Source: Bacillus sp. FJAT-27225 (lineage in GTDB: Bacteria > Bacillota > Bacilli > Bacillales > Cytobacillaceae). From it: 64,000 bases of DNA. Shown here piece by piece: positions 1 to 7,858 of this stretch (within the stretch, counting starts at the first letter, position 1; each line of letters begins with the position of its first letter). The position numbers and the translations under genes are program-made. The DNA lies in NCBI RefSeq assembly GCF_001685025.1, contig NZ_MAYU01000001.1, forward strand, positions 467,359-531,358, in the 5' to 3' direction. The notes beneath the pieces are model-generated. The model was not told the origin of the DNA. It searched no databases and saw only the letters and a list, made by a program, of their open reading frames with translations.

Positions 1-928
1 TTTCACAGGTATCCGTAAACTGCCTGTAAACAGCCGGCATTTCTTCCTTCAAAGTACGGATTGGCTGTGGTGTCCGGATGCCGGCAACAACATCCTCTCC
101 CTGGGCGTTGATCAGATATTCTCCGTAGAGGACGGATTCTCCAGTCGATGGATTCCTTGTGAATGCGACACCAGTTCCAGAGTCGTCACCCATATTTCCG
201 AAAACCATGCTCTGGATGTTGACTGCAGTCCCAAGATGATCCGGAATTTTGTTCAGGCGCCTATACACAATTGCACGCTGATTATTCCATGAATTGAAAA
301 CAGCATGAATTGAAAGAAACAACTGTTCTTTCGGATCTTGTGGAAAGGCCTTCCTAGTGTGTTTTTCAACAATGGACTTATAGCCTTCAATTACTTCAAG
401 CCAGTCTTCAGCTTTCATCTCAGGGTCAGAAGTATACCCTTTGCTTTCCCTGACTTCCTCAAGGAAACGCTCAAAGAAAAATACATCCACTTCCAGGACA
501 ACATCGCTGAACATTTGAATAAATCTTCTATATGAATCGTATACAAAACGCGGGTTGTTGGTAAGCTGTGCCATACCTTCCGCAGTATCATCATTCAATC
601 CTAAATTTAGAATGGTATCCATCATCCCTGGCATGGAAAAAACGGAACCAGAGCGTACAGAAACGAGCAGCGGGTTGGACGGATCCCCAAGTTTTTTACC
701 CATTTTTTCTTCTAAGCGTTGCAGAGCGTCAAGCACTTGTGCCGTCACTTCAGTAGGAATCTTCTTCCCTCCCTCGTAATAGGAATTGCAGACTTCTGTG
801 GAAAGAGTAAAACCAGCTGGAACCGGAAGCCCGATATTCGTCATTTCGGCCAGGTTTGCCCCTTTCCCCCCGAGTAGATCCTTCATTTGGCTATTGCCCT
901 CGTGAAAATGATAAACATACTTTGTCAT
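1..928 (-). CDS. ppdK: Pyruvate, phosphate dikinase (N-terminal part, cut by window edge)
   Basis: PPDK interconverts pyruvate + ATP + Pi and PEP + AMP + PPi in the cytoplasm. The visible 309 residues are the N-terminal nucleotide-binding (ATP-grasp) part. They include the family hallmark GGKGANLAEM near residues 20-30, VPAGFT, and SVRSGS-x-SMPGMMDT. The gene runs off the left edge, so the phosphohistidine and PEP domains are not seen. The ATG overlaps the TGA of ppsR by 4 bp (ATGA), so the two are translationally coupled. Its place behind ccpN and ppsR, a regulator and a PPDK-modifying enzyme, supports PPDK rather than PEP synthase. B. subtilis has the ccpN-yqfL pair but, as far as I recall, no PPDK. 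Confidence 0.95.
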   Translation of the reverse strand, partial: MTKYVYHFHEGNSQMKDLLGGKGANLAEMTNIGLPVPAGFTLSTEVCNSYYEGGKKIPTEVTAQVLDALQRLEEKMGKKLGDPSNPLLVSVRSGSVFSMPGMMDTILNLGLNDDTAEGMAQLTNNPRFVYDSYRRFIQMFSDVVLEVDVFFFERFLEEVRESKGYTSDPEMKAEDWLEVIEGYKSIVEKHTRKAFPQDPKEQLFLSIHAVFNSWNNQRAIVYRRLNKIPDHLGTAVNIQSMVFGNMGDDSGTGVAFTRNPSTGESVLYGEYLINAQGEDVVAGIRTPQPIRTLKEEMPAVYRQFTDTCE

Positions 929-1758
929 TGTTTGGTGCTCCTTTCTTTTTTCAACACATCCAGTATCAAGCTTGCGGTTTCTTCAATCGCCTTATTTGAA
1001 ACGTTAATGATTGGGCAGCCTACCCGTTTCATGATTTTTTCCGCGTAGTCAAGCTCTTCAAGAATTCTTTCGAGGCTGGCGTAGTTCGCCGACGAGGTTA
1101 AGCCAAGTGCTTTCAGGCGTTCCTTCCTGATTGAATTTAGCTTGTCTGGCGTAATAATCAGGCCCACACATTTCCCTTTGGGCAGTGTGTAAATTTCATC
1201 CGGAGGAGGCACTTCCGGTACAAGCGGAACATTTGCCACTTTGTATCTGTGATGGGCAAGGTACATGGACAAAGGGGTTTTTGAAGTCCTGGAAACTCCT
1301 ATCAGAACGATATCCGCCTTTGTTATTCCCCTGGAATCCCGTCCATCATCGTATTTTACGGCGAACTCTATAGCCTCCACTTTGCGGAAGTAATCATCGT
1401 CGAGCTTTCTCATCAGCCTTGGCTGATGCTGGGGCTCCTTATTAAATTTCTTGGTGAATGCCGCCATGAGCGGATTCAGCAAATCAACGGCCATTATTCC
1501 TTCTTCTGCAGCCCTCCGGTCAAGATAGCTTTTCAAATGCTCGACCACAAGTGTGTAGGCAATAATGGAGCTTCCTTTTTTGGCAAGCATAATGACATCT
1601 TCGAGGTCCTCTGTATCCTCCACGAAAGAATGTCTGCGGATATCGACATAGCCCCCATTAAATTGGGTTGCTACCGCTTTGACGACGAACTCGGCCGTTT
1701 CTCCCACGGAATCGGAAATAACGTAAACTGCTTCCCTTTCTGACAAATCAGCGTTCAC
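925..1758 (-). CDS. ppsR: PPDK/PEP-synthase regulatory kinase-phosphorylase (DUF299)
   Basis: This bifunctional enzyme family inactivates PPDK by ADP-dependent phosphorylation of the active-site region and reactivates it by Pi-dependent phosphorolysis. The 277-residue length is typical. The N-terminus has the conserved YVISDSVGETAE, and the P-loop-like GVSRTSKT lies at residues 154-161, followed by TPLSMYLA. In B. subtilis the orthologue is YqfL, next to ccpN. Here it lies 11 bp after ccpN and overlaps ppdK by 4 bp, which ties it to its probable substrate. YqfL in species without PPDK has been treated as a CcpN modulator, so a second role on CcpN is possible but inferred. Confidence 0.93.
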   Translation of the reverse strand: MNADLSEREAVYVISDSVGETAEFVVKAVATQFNGGYVDIRRHSFVEDTEDLEDVIMLAKKGSSIIAYTLVVEHLKSYLDRRAAEEGIMAVDLLNPLMAAFTKKFNKEPQHQPRLMRKLDDDYFRKVEAIEFAVKYDDGRDSRGITKADIVLIGVSRTSKTPLSMYLAHHRYKVANVPLVPEVPPPDEIYTLPKGKCVGLIITPDKLNSIRKERLKALGLTSSANYASLERILEELDYAEKIMKRVGCPIINVSNKAIEETASLILDVLKKERSTKQ

Positions 1759-1769
1759 TCCTTGTGCAA

Positions 1770-2399
1770 TTATTTCCCGGATAGTTCCAGGAATGCTTTT
1801 GTTATGGTTGTTTTCGTAATCCTTCCAATAACTGTGTATGTAGTTGTTTCTTGTTCGGATTCTTTTACAACTGGAAGGGAGTCTATTTGGTAGGTAATCA
1901 TTTTTCTTGCAGCTTCAATAAGTGTAGCTTCGGGATGTATGGTTACCACATTAGGCATCCTCGTCATGATAATGCTGACAGGCAGTTCTTCCATATTTCG
2001 ATTTCCAATCGAGGCCCTTAGTAAATCCTTTCGGGAAATAACACCAGCAAGATGATTGTTTTCATCAACGACATATAATGTCCCTACATCCTCAAGAAAC
2101 AATTGAACAATTGCCTCATAGACCGAAGCGGCATTTTGGATTACGATCGGATGCGCTTTATAGTCCGAAACGGTTTGGCTAAAAGGATTCACAGGTGGTT
2201 CTTTTACGGATTTTTCATTGTTGAGAAAATAACCGACTCTGGGACGAGCTTCAATCGTGCCAGCCATCGTTAATATCGCAAGGTCCGGCCTCAAAGCCGC
2301 ACGTGATAAAGATAGTCTGTCAGCAATTTGTTTCCCGGTAATTGGCCCGGAATCCCTCACAATTCCAATAATTTCCATCTGCCGTTTTGACAGTTTGAT
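1770..2399 (-). CDS. ccpN: CcpN-type transcriptional repressor (winged HTH + two CBS domains)
   Basis: CcpN represses gluconeogenic genes (gapB, pckA) in B. subtilis. Residues about 1-60 form a winged HTH (GPITGKQIADRLSLSRAALR, then EARPRVGYF), and two CBS domains follow. The first ATG, at 2378, would delete most of the first helix. In-frame codons upstream encode IKLSKRQ, matching the start of B. subtilis CcpN as I recall it. An AAAGGAGGG Shine-Dalgarno sits 8 nt before an ATC codon at 2397-2399, and no ATG, GTG or TTG is available there. I therefore place the start at that ATC (209 aa) with moderate confidence; the gene identity is secure. It leads the ccpN-ppsR-ppdK operon. Confidence 0.85.
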   Translation of the reverse strand: MKLSKRQMEIIGIVRDSGPITGKQIADRLSLSRAALRPDLAILTMAGTIEARPRVGYFLNNEKSVKEPPVNPFSQTVSDYKAHPIVIQNAASVYEAIVQLFLEDVGTLYVVDENNHLAGVISRKDLLRASIGNRNMEELPVSIIMTRMPNVVTIHPEATLIEAARKMITYQIDSLPVVKESEQETTTYTVIGRITKTTITKAFLELSGK

Positions 2400-2642
2400 A
2401 TACCATCCCTCCTTTAAAAGCTAGCATTTTTTAGCTATTCCTTTAAATGTGTTACACTTTTTCTCAATTAGTATATAACATTAAGCGTTGAAAGTGAATA
2501 AACTAATACATTAATTTGTGAAAAATTCATAATTTCGTAGATTCTTTTTAAATGTGATTATAGAAACTGACCAGGTAATCGAAGAGCAGAGGAGGATCGA
2601 CAAGATTGTCCAACAACCGAGAGGAATTAGAAAATTAATGAA

Positions 2643-2735
2643 GGGCGTTAATAAGTACCCATCAATGACCAGATGGCATGAGGGAAACAGTTACGGGCGT
2701 TGATAAGCTTCCATCAACGACCAAATCGCGTGAGG
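2643..2735. repeat. Two degenerate 41-bp direct repeats, each able to form a hairpin
   Basis: The units at 2643-2683 and 2695-2735 are 52 bp apart and share the frame GGGCGTT-ataag-CATCAA-GACCA-GAGG. The second holds the dyad CGTTGAT/ATCAACG, and the first holds a decayed version of it. They lie in the about 415-bp gap between ccpN and the photolyase-like gene, where no gene was found. Their function is unknown. Confidence 0.6.
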
Positions 2736-2763
2736 ATATCAATAGTTTGATAATAAGTATGTA

Positions 2764-2803
2764 AAAAGGCTGCACCAAAAAGTTTCTTCTTTAAGGGCAG
2801 CCT
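2764..2803 (-). terminator. Intrinsic terminator candidate of the photolyase-like gene
   Basis: On the minus strand, stem GGCTGC/GCAGCC is followed by TTTTTAC. The loop is long (about 23 nt) but contains its own A-rich/T-rich pairing. It lies just past the stop at 2815. Confidence 0.6.
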
Positions 2804-2814
2804 AAATATTTTAA

Positions 2815-4200
2815 TTATAGATCTAAAGTAAGTTGTTCATTAATATGCTGTTTATTTGCCGAGCTGCTATAGCTATCCTCGGCATTAACAAACATTGCTT
2901 TGTTTTTCCTTGCAACCTTTTTTGTATCAATAATAGGTACAACATAATCAAGCGTATAAAACCCGGGATACAGCCAAGGCTCATGTATGTATTCAGAAGA
3001 AAGCTTCCCTAGCTGTGGCAGATGCCTGGAAATAAATTGTCCATCCGGGTCGATTTTCTTACCCGCCTTAACCGGGTCGAAAATTTTTCCTTTTACCTTT
3101 CCCGGGGAGGCGACACAACCGTCAAAAAGCGAAGTAAACAGGACAGGTTCAAAATCCAGCATGAGGCCAGCTAGCCTGTCCCTCACTGATTCCGGTCGAA
3201 GCAATAGTGTATTACAAAGAAATCCGGCTAGGAGGATGCGAAGGCTTTCAGGAAGCCATCCTGTTTTTATTAAACAGAGAATGGATGCGTCTACAATGGG
3301 TATTCCCGATTCACCAGAGAAAACTTGGCCGAGGGCAGTTTCATCCACTGTTCTTTCTGAAAAAGGATCCCCGGCTGCTTCCATCCCCTCTGCTTTATCA
3401 ACTAGACGGAACCGCTTATAAAGCTTATCAATAAAAGAATTCAGTTCGGGTAGATCCGATTCGGAAGACTGGGAAAAAGCAGCAAGCGTCCTCAACATAA
3501 CCGTTTTCATAGAGATATTTCCCCATGTTAAATACGCTGATAAACCGCTTGAATAAAGGCTCGCTTTCAAGGGGTTGCTTGCAGCTTCCTTATATTTGCT
3601 AATTCGATCGCTAAGGAATGAGTCCAATGTTTCCAGGGCATTCGTTTCACCACCGGCTTGCCCAAAGCGAATATGCTCTCCTTTTATTGAATATGAGCTA
3701 TATTTCGCTGTTGACCGAAGAAGCCAGGCGGGTATTTCCTGTGGCAAATTTATCTTCTCGAGAGTAGCTTCTTCGAGACGTTCAAAACCAGATAACCATG
3801 CTTTTTTTGACGCAGCATGGAGAATGCTTTCCGGATAGGGAGAAACAGCAATATAGTCAATATCCTTTTCTATAAACCAGTTACTAATAGGGTCTAGTAA
3901 AGGATCCTGAACTTTATGTACATAAACACGGAATGGACCGTAAGCATCCAGAAGAAGCTCAAATATCTCTTCTGCCTCGCCTATTGCTACATACAATTTC
4001 CCGCCTATCTCCTGAAGGTGATCTGAGAGGTCCCGCAAGCTTTCTTTTACAAATGAAAAATGCCTGGCCGTCAGCGGACTGTTTTTCCATAAAGAAGGTT
4101 CAATGATATACAGAGGGAGGGTTTCTCCTCTAGTAGAAGCCATCAAAAAAGGTAAATGGTCTGTTAACCGCAGATCTTTCCGAAGCCAGACTATATTCAC
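2815..4200 (-). CDS. Diverged cryptochrome/photolyase family protein
   Basis: The 461 residues show the photolyase fold. The N-terminal alpha/beta antenna domain begins NIVWLRKDLRLTDHLPFL. The helical FAD domain has LTWGNIS, GIPIVDASI, TGWLPESLRI and KIDPDGQFISRHLPQL. Several catalytic-core motifs are altered. The usual HNRLR that reads the lesion is replaced by PESLR. The NNGGWQW block that carries an electron-transfer Trp is replaced by about FTSLFDGC. The usual RLxWRxHF is RFRLVDKAE. The C-terminus EQLTLDL is also atypical. This suggests a blue-light or redox role, or an enzyme losing activity, rather than a standard CPD photolyase. The ATG at 4200 has a purine-rich AGGGAGG upstream. Confidence 0.8.
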   Translation of the reverse strand: MNIVWLRKDLRLTDHLPFLMASTRGETLPLYIIEPSLWKNSPLTARHFSFVKESLRDLSDHLQEIGGKLYVAIGEAEEIFELLLDAYGPFRVYVHKVQDPLLDPISNWFIEKDIDYIAVSPYPESILHAASKKAWLSGFERLEEATLEKINLPQEIPAWLLRSTAKYSSYSIKGEHIRFGQAGGETNALETLDSFLSDRISKYKEAASNPLKASLYSSGLSAYLTWGNISMKTVMLRTLAAFSQSSESDLPELNSFIDKLYKRFRLVDKAEGMEAAGDPFSERTVDETALGQVFSGESGIPIVDASILCLIKTGWLPESLRILLAGFLCNTLLLRPESVRDRLAGLMLDFEPVLFTSLFDGCVASPGKVKGKIFDPVKAGKKIDPDGQFISRHLPQLGKLSSEYIHEPWLYPGFYTLDYVVPIIDTKKVARKNKAMFVNAEDSYSSSANKQHINEQLTLDL

Positions 4201-4282
4201 GTTTCTCTCCCTCCCTTGTGGATTACTTTTTTTATGTTAGTTTAAACCATTTTGATACTCTTGGCTGTCGCAAGGCATTAAT

Positions 4283-4394
4283 CAAAAGGCTGTTTCCTAA
4301 AATATAGTTGTTTTTTTGGAGTCGTTGATTTCCGCTCCAAACAACTGGTACCAATCCCTATTCTAATAGCAATAAAGAATGCGTAAACAGCCGA
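4283..4394 (+). repeat. Fragment related to the GTTGATTTCCGC repeat family
   Basis: GTTGATTTCCGCTCCA at 4323-4338 matches the left end of the better-preserved copy at 59591. The fragment is flanked by GGCTGTTT (4288) and AAACAGCC (4385), which are inverted. There is no right end, so it is a remnant. Confidence 0.45.
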
Positions 4395-4418
4395 TGAAAA
4401 AACGAAAATAATTTATGC

Positions 4419-5171
4419 CTATTTTAATTCAAGTATGACCGGACAATGGTCACTCCCCATAATGAAGCAATCAATCTTCGCATCTTTCAGCCTGTTCTCA
4501 AGCTTTTTTGAAACCAGAAAATAATCAATCCGCCACCCGATATTTCGCTCACGTACCTTGCTCATATAGGACCACCATGTGTACGCTCCTTCTTCATTCG
4601 GATAAAAGTACCGAAAACTGTCAAGGAAGCCAGCCTCTAGTAATTGCCTCATTTTTTCACGTTCTTCGATTGTAAAACCGGAATTTCCATAATTGGATTT
4701 TGGATTCCTCAGATCAATTTCGGAGAAGGCAACATTTAAATCACCGCAGAGAATCACAGGTTTTATAGCTTCGAGGGCAAGGAGATGGGTCTTTATGCGT
4801 TCTTCCCACTCCAGCCTGAAAGGAAGCCTTGCAAGGTCTCTTTGTGAATTAGGTGTATACACATTAACAAGGAAAAAATCTTCAAATTCAAGAGTTAGAA
4901 TTCTTCCTTCCGGTTCTCTTTCGCCATCTTCCAATCCATAGCGAACAAGTAAAGGTTCTTTTTTTGTAAAAACAGCGGTTCCGGAATATCCCTTCCGCTC
5001 TGCATAGTTCCAATATTGATAATACCCTTCCAGATCCAAAGAAATTTGTCCTTCTTGGCATTTTGTTTCCTGAATGCAAAAAATATCAGCATCCACTTCA
5101 TTGAAATAATCGACAAATCCTTTATTGACGCATGCTCGAATGCCATTTACATTCCATGAAACCAATTTCAC
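4419..5171 (-). CDS. exoA: Exodeoxyribonuclease III / AP endonuclease
   Basis: This Mg-dependent endonuclease cleaves DNA 5' of abasic sites and has 3'-5' exonuclease activity (base excision repair, cytoplasm). It has the whole ExoIII motif set: SWNVNGIRA, QETKCQ, YSGTAVF, NVYTPNSQ, CGDLNVA, WWSYMSKVRERNIGWRIDYF and the terminal GSDHCP with the catalytic Asp-His. A longer reading frame begins at 5240, but GTG at 5169-5171 has GGGGAGGAG 6 nt upstream and gives MKLVSWNVNG, the usual N-terminus. The resulting 250 aa fits ExoA length. It sits with ppiB and mug on the same strand, each apparently a separate unit. Confidence 0.96.
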   Translation of the reverse strand: MKLVSWNVNGIRACVNKGFVDYFNEVDADIFCIQETKCQEGQISLDLEGYYQYWNYAERKGYSGTAVFTKKEPLLVRYGLEDGEREPEGRILTLEFEDFFLVNVYTPNSQRDLARLPFRLEWEERIKTHLLALEAIKPVILCGDLNVAFSEIDLRNPKSNYGNSGFTIEEREKMRQLLEAGFLDSFRYFYPNEEGAYTWWSYMSKVRERNIGWRIDYFLVSKKLENRLKDAKIDCFIMGSDHCPVILELK

Positions 5172-5259
5172 TGCAATCTCCTCCCCGCAAAGAAACTCGC
5201 CACTTGGCGAGCTTATCAGCAATTTAATGCATTTTTTCACTTATAGTCACGCTTTTTAC

Positions 5260-5297
5260 CAAAAAGGACTTGCCGCAAAAAATTAGCAGCAAGCCCC
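5260..5297 (-). terminator. Intrinsic terminator downstream of ppiB
   Basis: Minus strand: GCTTGCTGC/GCGGCAAGT stem with an A/T loop, followed by CCTTTTT. It lies between the ppiB stop (5313) and exoA. Confidence 0.75.
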
Positions 5298-5312
5298 AAT
5301 CTTCAAACTATC

Positions 5313-5750
5313 TTACGCTTCAAAAACTTCAACTTTCTCCATTACATCGCCATTCTTCATAGCCCTCACTGCATCAAGGCCGGAAGTGACTTGCCCGAAT
5401 ACAGTATGTACTCCATCAAGATGGGGCTGTGGGTCGTGAACGATAAAGAACTGGCTTCCACCTGTATTGCGGCCAGCATGTGCCATCGACAGGGCTCCAG
5501 CGGTATGCCGGTGCGGATTGCCTTCGGTTTCACACTTGATTGTATATCCAGGTCCCCCGGTCCCATTACCGTTTGGGTCTCCTCCTTGGCTTACAAAACC
5601 AGGGATAACCCGATGAAAGGTAAGACCGTTATAAAAACCTTTGTTTGCAAGTGATTCGAAATTTTCAACTGTTCCAGGTGCTTCGTTAGAGAAAAGATCA
5701 AATTCGATTTTCTCACCATTTTGCATAGTAATTACGCCTTTTTTTGCCAT
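5313..5750 (-). CDS. ppiB: Cyclophilin-type peptidyl-prolyl cis-trans isomerase
   Basis: This cytoplasmic prolyl isomerase is a single cyclophilin domain of 145 aa, the usual PpiB size. Conserved elements are [20 protein letters not shown] (catalytic Arg), [22 protein letters not shown] and LDGVHTVFG. No signal peptide is present. The ATG at 5750 has an AAGGAG-like site just upstream. It appears monocistronic with its own terminator. Confidence 0.96.
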   Translation of the reverse strand: MAKKGVITMQNGEKIEFDLFSNEAPGTVENFESLANKGFYNGLTFHRVIPGFVSQGGDPNGNGTGGPGYTIKCETEGNPHRHTAGALSMAHAGRNTGGSQFFIVHDPQPHLDGVHTVFGQVTSGLDAVRAMKNGDVMEKVEVFEA

Positions 5751-5829
5751 ATTTACAACTCCTTATTATTCGGATACCATTTACTATACCATTTCTTTGC
5801 AAAAGAATGAAATGATACATAACGTTAAC

Positions 5830-5955
5830 CTTCAATTAGGGGGACATCCCCACTGATGGTTAGTTGAACCAATCGGGCATTTACGGGCTGTTGTCCTACA
5901 TTTAATCCTCAGTTATTCAAGGAAAAGGTTTTACAGCCCGTTTATGCGGGATAAA
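5830..5955 (+). repeat. Dispersed structured repeat, copy 1 (compact)
   Basis: It shares with the copies at 30342 and 35900 the blocks CTTCAAT, catcccCACTGAT, GTTAGTTGAACCAATCGGGC, TTACGGGC and CCCGTTtATGCGGGATAAA. It can fold: GGGCTGT pairs with ACAGCCC and CCCG with CGGG. Read on the minus strand, TTTAT lies directly next to CCCGC, as in the other copies. No coding frame. Confidence 0.75.
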
Positions 5956-6007
5956 TAAAATGGTTCACCTGCTTTGAAAAGTTTTGATATGATGCTACAA
6001 TATAAAT

Positions 6008-6086
6008 GCCCCTTCCGATAAACGCTTGTTGCGGGACACTTAACCAGTTCGGACGGAAGGGGCTGGCGTCCGCTAGTTGGGCGCCA
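6008..6086. other. Two hairpins in the gap between ppiB and mug
   Basis: GCCCCTTCCG (6008) pairs with CGGAAGGGGC (6054) around a 36-nt loop. A second stem, TGGCG/CGCCA (6064-6086), is followed on the plus strand by TTTTTATTTTT. The first could terminate mug on the minus strand. The second resembles a plus-strand terminator, although no plus-strand gene precedes it. Confidence 0.5.
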
Positions 6087-6089
6087 TTT

Positions 6090-6611
6090 TTATTTTTCCA
6101 GCTGATTCATTAATGATGGGAGCTCCTTATAAATATCCACGATCTCATTTAGTTTCATCCTGACCAGCCCACTCGATGAAGGCGCAACAAAATCAATTGT
6201 ACCAGGAACAATACTCTCTTGCTGTACTCCCCAGGGAAGGTTCTTTCTTTGACTAAATTCCTGGTAAACCCCTTTACCTACATAGCACGCAATTCTGGGT
6301 TTATAGGCTCTAATTTTTTCCCTCAGGATTTCCCTTCCTTCTTGATATTCATCCCGGGTTATTTCGTCAGCAGCCTTGGTAGGCCGCGCTACAATATTTG
6401 TTATTCCAAGCCCTATTTCGGGAAGCAATATATCTTCCTTTGCACTGTACTTCCTTGGTGTAATTCCAGCCTCAAAGAGAATTTTCCAGAACCGGTTATT
6501 CGGATTGGCGAAATGATGACCTGTTTCACCGGAACGGAGGCTGGGATTAAAACCAATAAACAGGATATCCAAGTCTTTTTTTATATGGTCTTGTACCAAC
6601 TTTCCCACCAC
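6090..6611 (-). CDS. mug: G/U mismatch-specific DNA glycosylase
   Basis: Mug-family uracil-DNA glycosylase acting on G:U and related lesions in double-stranded DNA. The diagnostic motif GFNPSLRSGETGHHFANPNN (residues about 21-40) is intact, with the catalytic Asn in NPS, followed by RFWKIL, the middle GITNIVARPTKAADEI, and the C-terminal VAPSSSG loop. Length 173 aa is typical. The start is uncertain: GTG at 6611 and a nearby TTG both lack a strong Shine-Dalgarno. Confidence 0.93.
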   Translation of the reverse strand: MVGKLVQDHIKKDLDILFIGFNPSLRSGETGHHFANPNNRFWKILFEAGITPRKYSAKEDILLPEIGLGITNIVARPTKAADEITRDEYQEGREILREKIRAYKPRIACYVGKGVYQEFSQRKNLPWGVQQESIVPGTIDFVAPSSSGLVRMKLNEIVDIYKELPSLMNQLEK

Positions 6612-6685
6612 ACTTTGTCGCTAATTGTATGTACTATTTTAATGGAGAACAGAAAAACATTCCATTGTCCAGAACAGAGCCCATT

Positions 6686-6711
6686 CAAAAAAGCCGCAAA
6701 AAGCGGCTTTA
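6686..6711 (-). terminator. Intrinsic terminator
   Basis: Minus strand: AAGCCGC-TTTTT-GCGGCTT followed by a T-run. It overlaps the stop codon of the 6709-6984 gene, which supports that small gene being real. Confidence 0.8.
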
Positions 6712-6984
6712 AAGCTTCGTGTTGCTGTTCTTAAATTTGCTGGAAGTCTTGCCTGTTGATAGCTCAGATGAAAATTCTGCCAAGGCCATAGTATTCCTCG
6801 AGGCTGGTAAATACCTCTTGGCAGTATTCTGGATTTTTGGGAGTACGTTCCGGAAACGAGTCCTTCTCAAACCCATTGCCGCGGTACTCATTCCAAGGCC
6901 TACAAGGGAAGCCAGGAGCACTCTTTTGTTTTGCCTCCCACTGGCAATATTCCTTAATAGTGAGCCAACCAAACGAAATATCAT
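6709..6984 (-). CDS. Small basic protein with one hydrophobic segment, unknown function
   Basis: Ninety-one residues. The N-terminal half is MIFRLVGSLLRNIASGRQ, then a short hydrophobic stretch (VLLASLVGLGMSTAAMG) and a basic RRTRFRN, followed by a polar tail. GGAAGGAAG lies 10 nt before the ATG, and an intrinsic terminator overlaps its stop; both favour this strand over opposite-strand frames. It loosely recalls small YrzQ-like (DUF3918) proteins, but I would not assign it. Confidence 0.55.
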   Translation of the reverse strand: MIFRLVGSLLRNIASGRQNKRVLLASLVGLGMSTAAMGLRRTRFRNVLPKIQNTAKRYLPASRNTMALAEFSSELSTGKTSSKFKNSNTKL

Positions 6985-7083
6985 TCGCAGACACTTCCTT
7001 CCGGCGGATTGGAATCATGGATTCCTTTTATAGTATCCTGCCGCAGTCGCCAAATCATACGATTCCATATTTGCCAGTTAGGT

Positions 7084-7629
7084 CTATTCAGCGGGATGAA
7101 TATCCCCCTCTGGGATAATAATGGTTGCCACCGTTCGCCGTTTCTTACCTTCTCCAGGTTTGTTAGAGATCACCTTTACAAATACATCGCTTAAATCCTT
7201 AACAAACCTGGCAAACTCTTCATCGTCAAGATACAGGGATGCTTGCCGGAAAGACACACCATCCTTATATAAATCAACATTGCCTTTTTGCAAATAGGAT
7301 TCGAATTCACCAATTAAATTGGCTGTGAATTTAATGAAATAACTTAAATAGTCATCAGTTGATTCGTTTTCTTGGCTGTTACCACCAATCGTGCCTTGCC
7401 CAGCGGACATAGAATAAACCTTTTCAACGGTGCCCCGAATAGGCCTTTCAGCGGAAATTCTGATTACCTTTCCATCCACAAGTTTTTTAAGCTGTCGATA
7501 TAGTGTTGCTTGTGGAACTTCAGGCAAATACTCCTTCATTTCTTGAGTTGTTAAATCCCTATTCAGTAATGATTGAATGATTCTCATTCTGACTGGATGA
7601 AGAATCAAATCTGCCTTTTGTTCTTTCAT
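7084..7629 (-). CDS. ArsR-like winged-HTH transcriptional regulator
   Basis: The first about 75 residues form a winged HTH: LILHPVRMRIIQSLLNRDLT, then QEMKEYLPEVPQATLYRQLK as recognition helix, then a wing through VEKVYSM. The C-terminal about 100 residues (YLSYFIKFTANLIGEFESYL ... YLDDEEFARFVKDL) resemble the effector or dimer part of Bacillus regulators that control transport genes, but I cannot name the family exactly. A good inverted repeat lies 18-51 bp upstream of the start codon (see operator at 7647), suggesting autoregulation. No partner gene is obvious on either side. Confidence 0.85.
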   Translation of the reverse strand: MKEQKADLILHPVRMRIIQSLLNRDLTTQEMKEYLPEVPQATLYRQLKKLVDGKVIRISAERPIRGTVEKVYSMSAGQGTIGGNSQENESTDDYLSYFIKFTANLIGEFESYLQKGNVDLYKDGVSFRQASLYLDDEEFARFVKDLSDVFVKVISNKPGEGKKRRTVATIIIPEGDIHPAE

Positions 7630-7646
7630 ATAGTAAACACCCCATC

Positions 7647-7680
7647 AACACGTTATCACTATTAATACTGATAACATGTT
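7647..7680. promoter_or_regulatory. Candidate operator of the adjacent HTH regulator
   Basis: AACACGTTATC (7647-7657) and GATAACATGTT (7670-7680) form an inverted repeat with one mismatch and a 12-nt A/T-rich spacer. It sits immediately upstream of the 7084-7629 gene, where its promoter should be. The binding protein is inferred. Confidence 0.55.
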
Positions 7681-7821
7681 ACACAATCTAGTTACCCTAG
7701 TCCATTCTAAGGGCTTCCGTGACCATGGCTCCGCATATATAATATGACCCCTTTAAGCAAGTAAAACTTTAGCATGACCCAAACGATAAGAGAAGTTAAT
7801 GAAAGCGTAACAAAGCGAAGA

Positions 7822-7858
7822 GCCGTTCCTCCTGGCCAAGGAGAACCGGCCCTTTTGG
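7822..7858. terminator. Imperfect hairpin downstream of the RHH-like gene
   Basis: GCCGTTCCTCC/GGAGAACCGGC with a 7-nt loop and two mismatches. It is followed by CCTTTT on the plus strand and a weaker T-rich tract on the minus strand. It probably terminates the gene at 7859-8044. Confidence 0.5.

Noticed and set aside
2987-3421. Plus-strand reading frame inside the photolyase-like gene
   Set aside because: It is opposite a long frame with clear family motifs and has a biased, non-protein-like composition.
6719-7033. Plus-strand reading frame opposite the small gene at 6709-6984
   Set aside because: There is no ribosome-binding site, and the minus-strand frame has both a ribosome-binding site and a terminator overlapping its stop.
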